Below, piece after piece: positions 1 to 12,262 of a DNA stretch of 64,000 nt. The notes beneath the pieces are model-generated. The model was not told the origin of the DNA. It saw only the letters and a list, made by a program, of their open reading frames with translations, and searched no databases. This DNA comes from Phoronis australis (Eukaryota; Phoronida; Phoronidae). A program made the position numbers and the translations under genes. Position 1 is the first letter of the stretch. The number at the start of each line of letters is the position of its first letter. The stretch is taken from the NCBI GenBank assembly GCA_002633005.1, contig NMRA01001020.1, forward strand, positions 1 through 64,000. The letters run 5' to 3'.

Positions 1-149
1 GTACTGTGAACTGTGCGTCTGCGCCTTTTTAGTGGACTTTTGTCTCGTTTCCACGGACTGTTTGTTTCGCTGAGGCGGACCTTTTTGCCCACTTCGCCAA
101 ATGGGGGCTCGTTCGAGCCCCCTCCCGAGCCCCCCTGGGTGCGCGCATG
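1..149. mobile_element. MITE, CATGCGCGCACCCAG family, right part only
   Basis: The stretch ends in CTGGGTGCGCGCATG (135-149), the terminal inverted repeat that bounds complete copies at 37613-37769 and 38049-38188. The interior also shares the 'tttttgcccacttcg' and 'gttcgagcccc' blocks with those copies. The left end lies outside the window. No coding capacity is seen. Confidence 0.65.
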
Positions 150-980
150 AAATCTCACCACCATGATTTACTGATTTTTGACATGAAACTGGGCATTTTG
201 GTTTAACACTATAAAAACATTTGAAATTATTTTCGTTGCTTTTATGAACTATATTTTATCAATTACAGTTATTACCTTGTTCATTTTCCGGTCATCTCTA
301 TTAATTTCAGATATCGGAGCTTCATTGACATCTTTGAATCCTCCCTTCTTTAAATACAGTAGGAGCTATATGTCTTCTAACTTTCTTCCGTCTGGGTCAT
401 CTACGTTTATTAACTCTGAGAAGAAGCTGATAAGTGTCCCAGATGAATCTTTCATCAGGATTTCCTGAGGCCTCACTTTCCCTTTCCTAAACAGTGCTGC
501 TGTGACGTCACACCCTGTCATTGCATGCAATTTTCAGGCAATGCTGCTGCGAGACCCCTTGTTACCGAAACGCATCGTTGTTTATATATTTATTTAAATA
601 GCATTGGGACTCCACCGCGTGGATGCGCACCAAATTAGGGGTGATTTGTATTTTATCACGGAAGACATTATGTTGGCCATCGACAAATGACTCCGCGAAA
701 CTAAAACATTGCAAACACTATACACTACACTGAATTTCGACATCATACAAAAAATTCTTCAAAAAGTTACCACTAGGCGAGTAAACTGTCTTGCATCTCG
801 ACAACCGTCTGCTTTTCGCTTGTAGTGATCCTGAGAGTAAACACAGGCTTTAGTGAACGAAAGTTTTTTATAATTAGTTGTTGTTTCCTGTGGTCCCGAT
901 TTTGCAGTTAACTTAATAAATACACCACTTTTGTCACCAAACTTCGATTTTCGTGGTGCAATTTTTAACATCTTGTTGTC
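150..980. other. No gene recognised
   Basis: Short open frames occur on both strands (for example 244-468 plus and 759-1037 minus), but none resembles a known family or shows splice-site support. Nothing repetitive was recognised. Confidence 0.5.
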
Positions 981-982
981 CA

Positions 983-1385
983 GGGCCCGGTCTCCAATCT
1001 TTTTACTCGAAATGGCACTCGAAATTAGGTTTGGCATTTTCTACTCTACTTTTGGGCGAAATCAAGATAAGTGTGTATTATTCTATGCTCGAGTACACAA
1101 TAACTTACGTAGATAATTTATTGTCCTTAGTTCACAGTTTGTAAACCCAACATTAAAGCAATAAGTTCGAGTTTGAACTCGAAATTTCGAGTTTTTACTC
1201 GAGTTTGTAGCACGAATATAAGGGTCTTCAAGGGCAAACTTGAACTAGAAACTCCTATGCATAAACTATAATGTATTCGAGCACAGTCTGATAACCTATT
1301 ATCTTAAGTTCGCACAAAAGGAGCAGAGAAATTGTCAAAAATAGTTTCGAGTTCGTTTCGAGTACAAAGATTAGAGACCGGGCCC
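983..1385. mobile_element. Foldback element with GGGCCCGGTCT ends
   Basis: The left arm (about 981-1112) and the right arm (about 1250-1388) are imperfect inverted copies. Both outer ends read GGGCCCGGTCT followed by C/T-AATCTTT, and the arms share the 'actcgaa' and 'ataagt/ataggt' blocks. The centre (about 1165-1205) is itself rich in palindromic TTCGAGTT/AACTCGAA. The CAGGG-like left end is reminiscent of hAT termini, but I could not see a convincing 8 bp target duplication. Non-autonomous, no coding. Confidence 0.6.
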
Positions 1386-1473
1386 AGGTGTGTGGATTTC
1401 CCACCCGAGTACTTGAACTAGCAGGGGAAAGCTGCATGGACGATTGTATCTCCATTTTTAAGGTCCTTTCTGA

Positions 1474-2500
1474 GTTTTTGGCCCACTATTTCCGAGTAAA
1501 ATTTGTCTTTCACGGGTCATTGGGTGTTCAGTGCAGCACAATTGTTGGTTTTAAATCAGTTTAAGCCGATACCTTGAAAATCTAACTGTCTCAAAAATGG
1601 CAAACCCTGGTTGACATTTTTGAGGGTTTCTGCCAGGCACAATCCAGAGTGTATTTTGTTTGCCGGTCATAGGGCATTTAGTGACCTGTGGCATGCATTG
1701 AATCTCATGTAATTGTTTTTTTTGTGGTATCTCGAATGTATGTGCTAGCTCATTTTGGGGGATCTTTTTTCGTTTCTGCCGGTCCCATTCCAGAGTGCAG
1801 TTTGCCTGTCATGGGTCATTCAATGTTCAGTGCGGTACTATTGTCCGTTTTAAATCAGTTTTGGCCGGTACCTCGAAAATCTAGTCTAGATCCAATTTTG
1901 ATGGCATACCGTGGTTGAGATTTTTGGGGGTTTCTGCCGGGCACAATCCAGAGTGTATTTTGTCTGTCATAGGGGTTTTAGTGATCTGTGACATGTATTG
2001 AATCACATGGATTTGGTTTTGTGTGGTACCTCGAATGTATGTGCTAGCTCATTTTTGGTGGGTCCTTTTTTGGTTTCTGCCGGACCCATTCCAGAGTGCA
2101 ATTTGTCTGTCATGGGTCATTTGGTGTTCAGTGCGGTACTATTGTTCGTTTTAAATCAGTTTTGGCCGGTACTTCGAAAATCTAGTGTAGCTCAAATTTT
2201 TGATGGCATACCGTGGTTGAGATTTTTGGGGGTTTCTGCCGGGCACAACCCAGAGTGTATTTTGTCTGTCATAGGGGTTTTAGTGATCTGTGACATGTAT
2301 TGAATCATATGGAATTGGTTTTGTGTGGTACCTCGAATGTACGTGCTAGCTCATTTTTGAGGGGTCCTTTTTGGTTTCTGCCGGACCTATTCCAGAGTGC
2401 AATTTGTCCGTCACGGGTCATTTGGTGTTCAGTGCGGTACTATTGTTCGTTTTAAATCAGTTTTGATTGGTACCTCGAATATCTAGTCTAGCTCATTTTT
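1474..2500. repeat. Tandem array, ~302 bp unit, about 3.4 copies
   Basis: The block around 'ggtttctgcc' preceded by a T/G run recurs at about 1617, 1921 and 2223, giving spacings of 304 and 302 bp. A second marker, 'gggtcatt..tgttcagtgc', recurs at about 1514, 1815, 2116 and 2418. Each unit is composed of two diverged ~150 bp half-units that share 'ggtacctcgaa', 'ctagctca', 'tttctgcc' and 'attccagagtg', so this is a dimeric higher-order repeat. The open frames at 1688-1918 and 1998-2303 are repeat sequence, not genes. Confidence 0.9.
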
Positions 2501-2674
2501 CGGGCTCTTTGTAAGGCCCCCAGGGGTCACACCCAGAGTCCAGACAACGGCAGACGTCCATTTCTGTACATACTGAGGAGGACTTTAAATGCTCCCGTGG
2601 TCAGATGTTGGTACCTCGTTCATTGAGGGCTCAGTCCTTTTTGGAACGAAAAATTATAATGTTTCAACCCGTAG

Positions 2675-2876
2675 CAGGGGCGGATCCAGGTTTTTCAGTT
2701 AGAGGGGGGCAGGGCATAGGAATAAGCAGCATTTCGGCAGATGCGCGCGCCCAGCCTAAACTCTGGGATGCAGGGGTCTTGAATTCTTGAGTTTGCGGAC
2801 CTGTTGACTAAAAAATGATAAACGGGGTTCATTCAGCGCCTATGCGTTGTTTATTCACCCCCCAAGACCCGCCCTG
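2675..2876. mobile_element. MITE with CAGGGGCGGATCCAGG / CCAAGACCCGCCCTG ends
   Basis: The left end CAGGGGCGGATCCAGG and the right end CAAGACCCGCCCTG are imperfect inverted repeats and match the terminal pattern of the CAGTGGCGGATCTAGG family found at 18322, 18663, 22916 and 28962. No target duplication is visible and there is no coding. The assignment to the same family is inferred from the ends only. Confidence 0.5.
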
Positions 2877-5240
2877 GTTGCGCACGTGTGCTAGTCAGCA
2901 ATTCGCACCCGAACTCAAAAATGGGATCTGATACAATTTTAGTAGTCATGAAAACACAGCCTGGCTGGCCCATTCTCCGGTCGTTACTATGATGCTTAAC
3001 AAGTGACCGACAAACATGCGACAAAATATGATCTAACTTTTCGAAAACATTTATAAATTTTACACGGACATATTTTGCTTCGTCGCGGCAACGACCCAAC
3101 GCTTTCGAATCTCAACGTCTTTAGAGATTGTGAAGCAGACAGTTGCGTGTCCGTATTTTTTTCTAGCCGTTGGCGGAACAACACGGTCTGAAAAACAGAA
3201 CTATGCTGATAATGTAACAGAGCTATAGTAGCGAGCCTCGTTTTGGAATGAGCCTCCTGTCGGCGTGAATAGGATCTATAGTGTACTATGTGTAGTGTTT
3301 TTAACTCACGCGCCAAAGGTCAACAAACCTGATACATCCCAATAAAAGGCAAAGATACAGTATCAAAGTTTTGACATCAACGTAGGCCTACAAGGCAATG
3401 GGTTCTACGCAACACTGAGAACAGGGGTTGACCAGTAACCAAACAACTGCTGCCCAAAAACATTGTCTACTGAAGTTTCGGACTCTTAACACCGACCACC
3501 GCTGGCAATTAAGGTACAAACTTTTGAAATTCGACCTTCCGCTGTCAAATAAAATGTTCATATCGAACTCTCCCTCAAAAATGTTGGTTGCAGACCTGTG
3601 ATATGGTAACCGGCCGACTCCCGTACTGGGGTCACCGGCCCACCACTGCATTAATGAAAAAGAAAATTTCAATATGCCGTCAATCGTTGTTGTGACAATG
3701 CTATTTTTTGGAGTAAATGAGGCAGTGAATAACAGTTACAGAACACTCAGCATTCCACGTTACTCCTGTCATTGTAGCGAGAGCTGACGATAATAGTTGG
3801 TTGTCTCGATGCAAATAGAGGGAGCGCTGAATCAGCGCGACTTTTCGTGATTTTGCATTTCACATCATAACTGAAGTCGAATACGATTCTCAGATTTGGT
3901 TATGTTTGGAGTCTACTCGAAATGCGACATTAGATACGATTATTTGAGTATGACTCCAGTGAGCACCGGCGATTTTGAGAATGAAATCTCGAGTATGAGT
4001 ATGAACCTGACGGAGGTTGCAGACTGGGCCTCGGAGTCACAGTCGACGGAGGTGGGGTGCGGCAAATTTGACTTAATTCATTTCCAAAACATTTCCATAA
4101 TAAAATACAGTTGCATGTTTCCTGCACTAATTATTCGTTTAAAATTAATTTTTGATAAGAATTCAAATAAAATAACTCTATTAGCCGTTTCTGGGCTAAA
4201 CATTCGTTGCAACAACACCCGGCAAGACTGTACACAATCGCTTGTCTTGGTGATAGAGTCATACATTTCCCACAATGCAACTGCGGCGGCAAAATCAAAT
4301 ATGGCGGATTTGCACATTCGTTATTGAACACACGCCGCTAGACATCTCTACGGTCCGTGAAACAACAATGTCCCCCAGTGGCCATTAATTCCAATTTCGC
4401 TAGCAGATTCGTTTCCCACTGTACATTCTCTGTTGCCAAACGACAGAGAAAACAGCAACGGGGTGACACCAGACAGCCGAGTTGGCGGACCAGTTCACAG
4501 CTTTCTGGTTGTCTGCCGTCCTTTTCACTTCGTTTGTCATGCGAAGTCCTGTAAACGACAACTAATTGATACCAAAGAAGGGCATTTTTGTAGTTTTTTA
4601 ACCCTCGTGGTTTACGCCCATGTGAAGCTGGCGAGTGTAGCCTCTTGGAAAGGTGCTTGGTAATGACATCATTCGTTGTGGCTGTATCACACTGAACGTG
4701 ACCATCACCGCATACAACCCAGCATTAACGAATGGGGTAAAAAATAAAAGGTTTTGAAAAATTTGTCAGACTCTTTCACCGTACTTACTTGATGTTGGCA
4801 TACTGGTCAAGATGAGGCACGCTTGCAAACAGATCGTGTTGCCATATATGAGGCCCAGCAGGAACATATCGTGCTTACGGTAGGTGCTACCCTTCAGAAA
4901 CAAATGAAAATTTCGTTTATATAAAGGAGTGCTTTCCATAGACGGAAAAGTGAAGCTAGGATTAGTACATGCTTCACCATCTAGATATCTCGAGCAGATG
5001 TGCATGACCTAGTCTCAGCTTCTGTTGGAAGAACACTGCTCTATGAAGTGCAGTCAAGTTCAAGGTATTATTTACCTTGGTATGCCAAACCGAATTTCTA
5101 CTATCAAGCTTGGCGATCGTTTTAATTTAGTATTCGTGCAATGGATCTGCAATTATAACGTATTCCATGATGTCATCGTCACAGTGCAGTTTTCTAGAAC
5201 AAAGGAAGCAATGATTTCCGTCGGTGGGAATAGCGAACCT
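2877..5240. other. No gene recognised
   Basis: The longest open frame (3896-4327 plus, 143 codons from a TTG, or from an ATG at 3902) has no recognisable domain, and its N-terminal part looks like a degenerate repeat of 'gagtatgact/gagtatgagt'. The minus frames at 2996-3316 and 3388-3672 are equally featureless. A short AAATATGGCGG near 4296 resembles a YY1 site, but nothing else supports a promoter here. Confidence 0.4.
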
Positions 5241-5392
5241 GCCTCCCGTTCAGCAACGCTAGGACCTAGCTTAAAAGCAAGACTTTGCGAGATTACGCGA
5301 GATATTGCCGTGTATTTTAAATACGAGCACGTGACCTTGACTAGCTTTTGGCTAGGTCCTAGCGTAGGTCCTAGCGTCTACTGAACGCATGC
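5241..5392 (+). mobile_element. GGTCCTAGCG-family MITE, copy 1
   Basis: Left end GCCTCCCGTTCAGCAACGC is followed by 'taggacctagc', and the right end reads 'ggtcctagcgtctactgaacgcatgcc'. The two ends are imperfect inverted repeats (CGTTCAGTA..CGCTAGGACC). The body contains the conserved 'aagcaagact..gagattacgcgagatattgccgtgtattt' block shared with the copies at 15315-15468 (inverted) and 63548-63724. This copy has two tandem GTAGGTCCTAGC-type modules at its right end. Non-coding. Confidence 0.85.
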
Positions 5393-5541
5393 CTGGTGAA
5401 TCAATGGCAACATTGCCTCCCTTTATCACCACTGGTTTTCTTCCTTTCAGTCTGTGTATTCTCAAACCGGCTACCTTGTATCCTTACTCTACAGATACAC
5501 CTTTTTGCCACCAGATTGTAGAGCAAGAACAGTGGTGAAAC

Positions 5542-6115
5542 CGCAGACTATAGTACATGGACCGCCAACTATGTATGTTTTCAATGGACGAAATCTTTGA
5601 ATTTGTGATCTTACGCATAAGCCGTTACGTCACTATTCAATAGCGACACCTGGCAAAATTAGCAAGGTTTACTTCCGGCAAGTACGTCGTCTGCTAATTA
5701 TGGTCATTTCGTGTGGATTTGGATATCGATTTTGCATCCGTGTTTTAATGAATTGAACGCTCGTAATGTGTTAACTTTTTAAATGAAGTTCATGTGAATA
5801 TTCTAGAAATAACAATCAGGCATACTAAAAAACCAACCTCGCACTTCAACAGCAGTTGACGTTTCATTTTCAGCTCGAATGCACGCCGGAGTCGCTCAAA
5901 ATTTCTAGACTCTAGGTTTGGAAGACCTTGAGCAACATTTCAATACCGAAATTCTTTTTTTTTCGCTGTACTAGACAGTAAAATAGACGCTAAAATTTCC
6001 CGTTACAATACACTAAACGGAAACTGAAATTGGTAATTTAGGAAGAGAGTGGCGCCCCCCCTAGGACAGTACGCGAGAAAATGTCGGAGCTGCGAATCTG
6101 CTATCTATAGCGTAA
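5542..6115 (+). mobile_element. Internally deleted copy of the 3 kb THAP element
   Basis: About 5542-5700 matches the left end of the element at 36492 ('agactatagtacatggaccgcc', 'caatggacgaaatct', 'ccggcaagtacgtcgtctgctaat'). About 5920-6115 matches its right end at 39300-39491 ('caataccgaaatt', 'gacagtaaa.tagacgc', 'gagctgcgaatctg'). The THAP exon and the PHD-like frame are absent, so this is a miniature derivative. Terminal repeats are degraded and I see no clear target duplication. Confidence 0.7.
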
Positions 6116-6266
6116 CACATTCTAGTTATTGTACTTACTTAGCAATTAACATAACTAAAGTGATCTTGCAAAATATAGCTAATCTAATTCACTGTGAGGT
6201 GCTTTATTCAAACCGAACATCTACATTGTAGTCGTTTTTCTGATCGAGACATGTACAGATGTAGTG

Positions 6267-6483
6267 CATGCGAGCCCGCCATTTGACGAAATGGGCAAAA
6301 AGATCCACCTCAGAGAAACAAAAACTCCTAAAAAAGTAGAAAACGAGAGACAAAAGTGCAATAAAAAGGCAGGAAGTACCAGAATGCACAATTCAGAGCT
6401 TTGAACTTAACCCGTGAATCTTAGTAAAAGGTCCACATTCTCAAAAATTCGATCCCCCAATTTTTATGCTGGGTGCGCAAAGG
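6267..6483. mobile_element. MITE, CATGCGCGCACCCAG family, degraded
   Basis: The left end is CATGCGAGCCCG; the right end CTGGGTGCGCAAAG is a degraded CTGGGTGCGCGCATG. A possible 5 bp direct repeat TAGTG lies at 6262-6266 and 6484-6488. The interior carries the family's 'gaaatgggcaaaaag' block and 'aaattcgatcccccaattttta'. Non-coding. Confidence 0.55.
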
Positions 6484-7904
6484 TAGTGAAATAGATATTT
6501 TAAGTTTGGATCTATTTTGACATGGCAACAAATGGCTCACTCAGTGAATTTGGCGACAGTGTCAGTTTCTCTTTTGTTAAGTGGTGGGTATATGCGTGCC
6601 CAGATTTCAGTAAAACTCTTGTCATTTTGCAGGATGGGTAACGAGTATGTGCGACACTCACAAACGTTTTCCCTGAGTCTTTAAAAGAGACAAAGTTATC
6701 TACTTCTTGACAAATAGGGAACTGACAGAACACGACACAAGTCCTTTACGATGAGGAGCCCCGGTAAAAATGTCCTTTCAAGTGCACATGAGAAGCAAGA
6801 GAGAAACCTTATGACCCGTTGCAAAACTTCAGTTAACCCCACGCGAACTTAAAATCCTTGCACTTTATCTCAAAAAGCAATCTAGTTCAAAAACTTAAAA
6901 ATGTATATTTAACATGGCATAATGTTGAGATCCTTTCTGCTATCAAACTAAATACCTTTTTGAGCACAATTTTGTACCGCGACCGAGATCAGAAAATCAT
7001 TGACTATTCCAGTCATTTCCGTGATCTGAATCCCTGTGCTTCAGTTCAGGAACGATTCCTGAATGACGGTCATGTTGTCCATAAAACGTAGCACAGTGGT
7101 GCAACAAAAATGCGAAAATTTGATGGTTTCCGAACCATAAACTAGCCAAAAATTCCGAGGAGACAGTTTTCTGTGAAGAAGTTAGATATCTTAAAACCAG
7201 TTCAGGCATTGACCATTCCACCTAAGAGTAAAACTAAGCTATATTTAAAAAAAATCCGTAACAGGTCACGTTACCGCATCTGCCTGACTTTTTCATGCAG
7301 TGACTCTTAAAAGCAAAAGAACTAAATCCATGTTTATGAGTATGAAAGCTGGGTTGTAAGTTTCGGTAGAACGTTGATTGATCTTCTGAAAAAGCATACT
7401 CACTTCGCTGTTGATGCGCTGCAAAGACGTCGTTGAAGTTGTGGTTGTTTCGATCGATAGTCTTGCTATCTCTTTGTGCCACCTATGAATAGAATGATTG
7501 AAACAACAATCAAATCCTGTGCAATTCAAAATCAGCTTCAGTTGTTCCAGGTATGGTAACCTTAACACCAGGTTAAGAACGTGTTGAATTTTGTCTTCCC
7601 AGTTCGCTATTTTTAATGATTTGAGCCCAGACTTCCAATGCGTCCAAAAAACCCTAAGTTTTTACATTCCCGAAAACGGCAATAAGTCTCCTTTCTCTTC
7701 ATTACTTCACGTGCTTCATCGTTTACTGAAAGAATGACGTTAAGGGAGCCGTGTGAGCGAAAGTTTATGCAATTTTTTTGTCAGCGAAACCGCTCGAATT
7801 TGGGCTAAATGCTGTTCGTTCAATGCCGGCTTGACTATAACAACGAGAACATCGTGGAATTTAACCAAGACAATTACAAACAGGACGAGAAGCTCCAAGT
7901 GAGT
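6484..7904. other. No gene recognised
   Basis: AT-rich sequence. Short frames (for example 6858-7091 plus, 7293-7568 minus) show no domain and no splice support. Confidence 0.4.
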
Positions 7905-9344
7905 AAAGATTTCTTCCTGTGACAGGAATTCGAGCTTCTCCAGATATTCCTTGGTGTTATTTCTATTAGAATTTCCTAAATATCGAAGACTCACAATCGC
8001 AAATGACAAAGGGCGGCTCTGGAACCAGAAGAAACAAGTGCCGGATATTCTAGATCACTGGCATTAAAATAAGTGGAGGCACATCCTTATCTTCTAAACA
8101 GTACCACCGTCTCAATTGGCTCAAACAGAGACGATGACCATCCCTAGTAGGCCCTGCGTTAATTTGTGTCTCACAGTAATTAAGCCGTCAAAGACATTTT
8201 GCTACAAGCACCTTTTGCTCCCGTCATGGAGGTACAGCTAAGAAGGCCGCTGATATCTTGATCTCTTCCCAGCTCGAACAAATTAATACTCCTGCAATCA
8301 ATTTTTTTGAAAGACTTCTTTGAATTGTCAAAATCTGCAGCACAACATTTTTACACTGCTCGCCAAGGTATATGACATCATGTCATGAGTAGCTTTTTGT
8401 TTTGACTGCATCGCCATGCATCGCATCGCATAGGGGTGACCTCGGGGAGAGCCAGTCGATAACCTGCTACGCTGTACCAGTGACGATTGCAAGTTCTGGG
8501 AACGTGGCTGCCAGGGTCACTAGTCTCGTAATTGGATAAAATTGTACATATCAAGTATTTTGTAGATGAATGAACTGACGAGTGGGAAGAAATCTTAATT
8601 AACCAAGATTGTGTTTGAGTTGCAATGCTCTTCATTTCGACGTACTCCATAGGTGTCCCTTGAGAAGTAATTATGGCATCTTAACTAGTATGACTGTTTG
8701 GTCAGTTTGAGGCAAAAATGCCTGTCGGATTACATCCGTTTCTCAGTTGAAAGCTTTGCGGCCGTAATTCTGCCTAATATTGAAATTGCTTCTGGACTAT
8801 CCCGACATCTCGAAACATAATCCGTCGTTTGAGCGAACGTTTTTTCATAGCATTACGACTGTCAAAGCAATGGAAAATCCTGAATATATTACTAATTTCA
8901 AACTCTGTTCATTGATTAACACTTAAGGTTTTGCATGTTGAAGAATTAGAGGAACAAACGAACAAGCTTACATCGTGTTTTCTGAACCTGGGGCCAGATC
9001 TTCGAGTGTTCTGCGTACTTCCTTCCTTACGGAGTTGGTATTTTGATTCGTTTCCATTTTCACTTACGAAGTTATTCCCGAAACAGAAAGATGAACAATG
9101 CTTAAGAGTGTGTGTCGTAGCGTGGACCTGTAAAATAAATGGATACTTCTCACCGGTCGCTTTCGGGTGGAAGTCCCTATCTAATGGCAACCAAAGACGG
9201 ACCCCCTTTGTTAATTTCATAACTTCATACATCATATATTTCTACTTTGACAACAATATAAGTAACGAATATATACTTTTTTTATAAAAGCACGTCATCG
9301 TCTATATTTTCAGCGGACGAAGAGGGTGGCAATAGCTGTTTGTA

Positions 9345-10423
9345 CACGCAGGCGTTCGAATTTCCCGATGACTCATAAAACATAAAGGTTGGACAATAAA
9401 ACTTTGCCGAGCCGAGGCTCCCAACTTCAACAGTCCCGAATCCTAATAAAATCTCCGTGCATCTTTCTCACACTGGTACTGCATAAACGTTCAATGCCTT
9501 ATCTTTCCTTGATTCCATTACACTATCCCTGTGAGTTGTGAATTAAGGACGAAATTTTCCAAAACAAACTCAAAACTCTGAATTCAAGGACCTAAAATAG
9601 TTAGCATGGCAGATTTCAGTTGTGCTTTAACTTCTGAGCCAATCAAAGATAAAATTTCGAGTTTGAGAAAGCAACCCCTGTGTCAAAGTCAAGAAATTTA
9701 TCCCTAATTTCAATGACTGCAGCTGGTTATTGAAATTAACCTTCCGCTTACGTGCAATTTGTTTATTCTTATAGCTAATTTTAACCCTTAACCTACAATT
9801 TAATCGCCAGAACCGGCGAATATCGTGTTTGATCTTGACATAGTGAGCTACTCTTTGTTGAAGCACAACGGACGACTCGGTTTTTGGCGGATATTAACCG
9901 ATGTCTGACTACATGCATGTTTAGTCGCGGTAAATCATCGTCGGTAAATGCCGGATTTCGCAGTAAGCCAGAGATAGAAGCCAGCAACCGGGGTATCACG
10001 ATTATAAACAATGTTGTTTAGCATAACCAGAGTTTAATTACATTCAAACTGATACATGTACCAATTTATGTGGAGGTTGCTCAAATAACATTCGTGGGTG
10101 CTCGAAAACAGAGCTCCGGAAGCGTCCGCCTCGGATGCTCGAAGGTCGTCTGCCATGAATGTCTTACGTCACAAAATAAGGCCGTTGAATTTATGATTTT
10201 GGCGTTCTTTAACATTTTTTGTCGTCAAGTCACCACTCCAAGGCAATTTGAAGTCATCAAATGAAAGCAAGTATTCAAAGATTTGTTCGATACTAGATTC
10301 GTAGAGTTCTATGCACATTTGAGTAGAAAATTCTGAGCAAACAGATTTCGAGTGTCCAACCTTTATGTTTTCTTATTGAGTGACGTCAGAGGTGATCGGG
10401 GAACAAATAAACTCAAGCACTTG
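9345..10423. mobile_element. hAT-like non-autonomous element, 1079 bp
   Basis: This block is present in copy A and absent from copy B. Its ends are imperfect inverted repeats: CACGCAGGCGTTCGAATTT at the left and, reversed, CAAGTGCTTGAGTTTAT at the right. A stronger inner inverted repeat, AAAACATAAAGGTTGGACA, lies at about 9376-9394 and, inverted, at 10354-10372. The flanks TGTTTGTA (9337-9344) and TATCTGTA (10424-10431) each differ by one base from the empty site TGTCTGTA at 17824-17831 in copy B, which indicates an 8 bp target duplication as in hAT elements. No transposase is present. Confidence 0.7.
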
Positions 10424-10910
10424 TATCTGTACAGTGAATCATATCATAACTTTACCGTGTCAGCCAGCGGAAAACGTAAGTCCCTTCATAGCCTATCATG
10501 GTCTGCACTTTAAAATCTTAAAAGCGTGCATCGCCATGCACCCGCGCCTCGTGAGTATTATATTTACGTCACTCAAGCAAGAATAAGACAAAAGCATTTG
10601 ATGTGGCAGCCAATACTCAGCTCTTAAACAGAGCTGAAGGCCTACCGGGCCACTTGGTGAGGTGAAATTGATACAAGCCAAAAAATTGGAAGGGGCATTC
10701 TTGTTCGGTGTCCTAGAATTAACCACCTTTGATACGTTGAGAAAACCGCAAACGGTCTTAAGGGTTATATTTCGCCTCTTTTTACCTTCCTCTAACAACA
10801 ATGATTACCAAATCGTATGCCGTTTTCTATCTTTAGTTTTTTACCTTATGATGTCACGTACTGGGCAGAATGCCAGCCAATGAGCACAGTGAATCTTTTA
10901 GTTCAGGAGT

Positions 10911-11489
10911 TCACCGGTGGGTTAAAACTACAAATGACAAGTGGACAATAAAAAGTCGAATCTTTGAGTGAATAAGTTCTTTCGAAGGGCTTGATTTCCA
11001 CTTCTATTCGATGTACTATTTTTTAAGGTAAATGTGTTCGTGCGATACCAATATCGTCGTGTTTGACTTGCAATTTGAGTGTGATGTGCATTGCACTTGA
11101 TTCTAGACTTTCACTGTCTGAGAACTTTCAACCCTGTTTAAGGGTTGGTTTACCGACAAACTTCAACCGTGTTTAAAGTCCTCGTAGCAATTTTTTTTAA
11201 CCTGTATTCAAGCGGTAAGTAGTAATCGAACAAAGTTTAATAAACGCGCCACTCATGAATCCGACCCGAAAACAGACCGCCATTTTGAACTAAACGCGAA
11301 ACCGGAACTATAACAGAGGCATGGTCAACACATGCTCTGCCACAAGGGTAGCCATTTTGGAGTCCATGTTCTTCCACCTACTCATGGTCACTACTATATA
11401 ATTTGTACATTTATACCACAACATTAGCGTCAAATGGCAAATACAACCGTGTAATAACCCATAAAGTTATCTCACTAGTGAGATATCGA
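10911..11489. other. No gene recognised (copy A-specific sequence)
   Basis: Apart from the short stretch around 11385-11410 shared with copy B, no homology, coding frame or repeat was recognised. Confidence 0.4.
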
Positions 11490-11494
11490 TTTGG

Positions 11495-11580
11495 CGGGAA
11501 ACCTAGGAAGGGGTCGAACCCGGGACCCTAATATTGCTAGTCGCCGACTTTACAACTACACCACGCAGCGACTGACGTCA
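11495..11580 (-). repeat. tRNA-derived SINE-like fragment
   Basis: On the minus strand, the sequence has a box A-like TGGTGTAGTTGTAAAGTC and, about 30 nt further, a box B GGGTTCGACCCC (around 11510-11521). It lies in a tRNA-sized segment beginning GTCGCTGCG. This is the internal RNA polymerase III promoter layout of tRNA-derived SINEs. I could not fold it as a full cloverleaf, so I do not call it a tRNA gene. Confidence 0.55.
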
Positions 11581-11985
11581 TCAAGATTGAAAATAGAATA
11601 CTTAAATGAGCACGCGCAATAATCGCACGTTCAACAAACCACATTGTACTGTACTTATACGCAACGAAAAATAAGACACATAATTTCCATAAAAATGATA
11701 TCTTAATTCGGTGAAATTTTTCTCTCATGTCCTCTTACTTATAAATCACCGATCTCTAGTTTGAATGCGGGTATCGTCTCGTCAGGATCTTTGACTTGAG
11801 AATTATATTCAGTTACCAGTGGTAACCTACTTTAGCAGACGATAATTTCCCGGTCGAAGCTTAGCGTGTAAAAAACGTGTTTTAAGCTATAATAGTTGCT
11901 TAACCTTAATTTAGAGATTCACTTCATTTCTATTTTTTTNAGGTAGATCGATTCATTGCAATGTTTCTCGTTTAGTATGTGGTAT

Positions 11986-12152
11986 AAATAGATTATTACA
12001 TGTTCTCAGTCGTTATCCCCCTTATCTAGAGCCCTCGTGGATTTTGTAGAATTATAACCCTCGGGGCTAACGCCCCTCGGGCGATAATTCTCCAAAATCC
12101 ACTCGGGCTCTAGATAACGGGGGATAACGTCTTCGCCATGTAATAATCTATA
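11986..12152. mobile_element. Hairpin MITE with ATAGATTATTACATG ends
   Basis: The outer ends ATAGATTATTACATG and CATGTAATAATCTAT are perfect inverted repeats. Inside them, 'gttatccccc', 'ttatctagagccc', 'tggattttg' and 'agaattat' are repeated inverted, giving arms of about 75 bp around a short loop near 12068. No equivalent exists at the corresponding place in copy B. Non-coding, and strongly able to form a hairpin. Confidence 0.75.
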
Positions 12153-12262
12153 TGTATACGTTGGATAAGAAGCTGACACCCAAAGAACTCAGCGAGACGC
12201 GCAAATCTTTCTCTGAAAACTTTGGACTAAAGTCATAACAAATTTAGCCCATAAACCAGGAA

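Noticed and set aside
3896-4327. 143-codon plus-strand open frame
   Set aside because: Starts from TTG/ATG without context, contains local repeats, shows no domain and has competing frames on the minus strand.
7910-8009. Minus-strand frame FAIVSLRYLGNS... shared by copies A and B (pair 14215-14310)
   Set aside because: Short, without recognisable family, splice signals or continuation in common; kept only as part of the duplicated segment.
8931-9287. Open frame conserved between copies A and B (pair 17368-17619)
   Set aside because: Most differences between the two are non-synonymous and the B frame ends early, so the conservation reflects recent common origin of the segment and not a gene.
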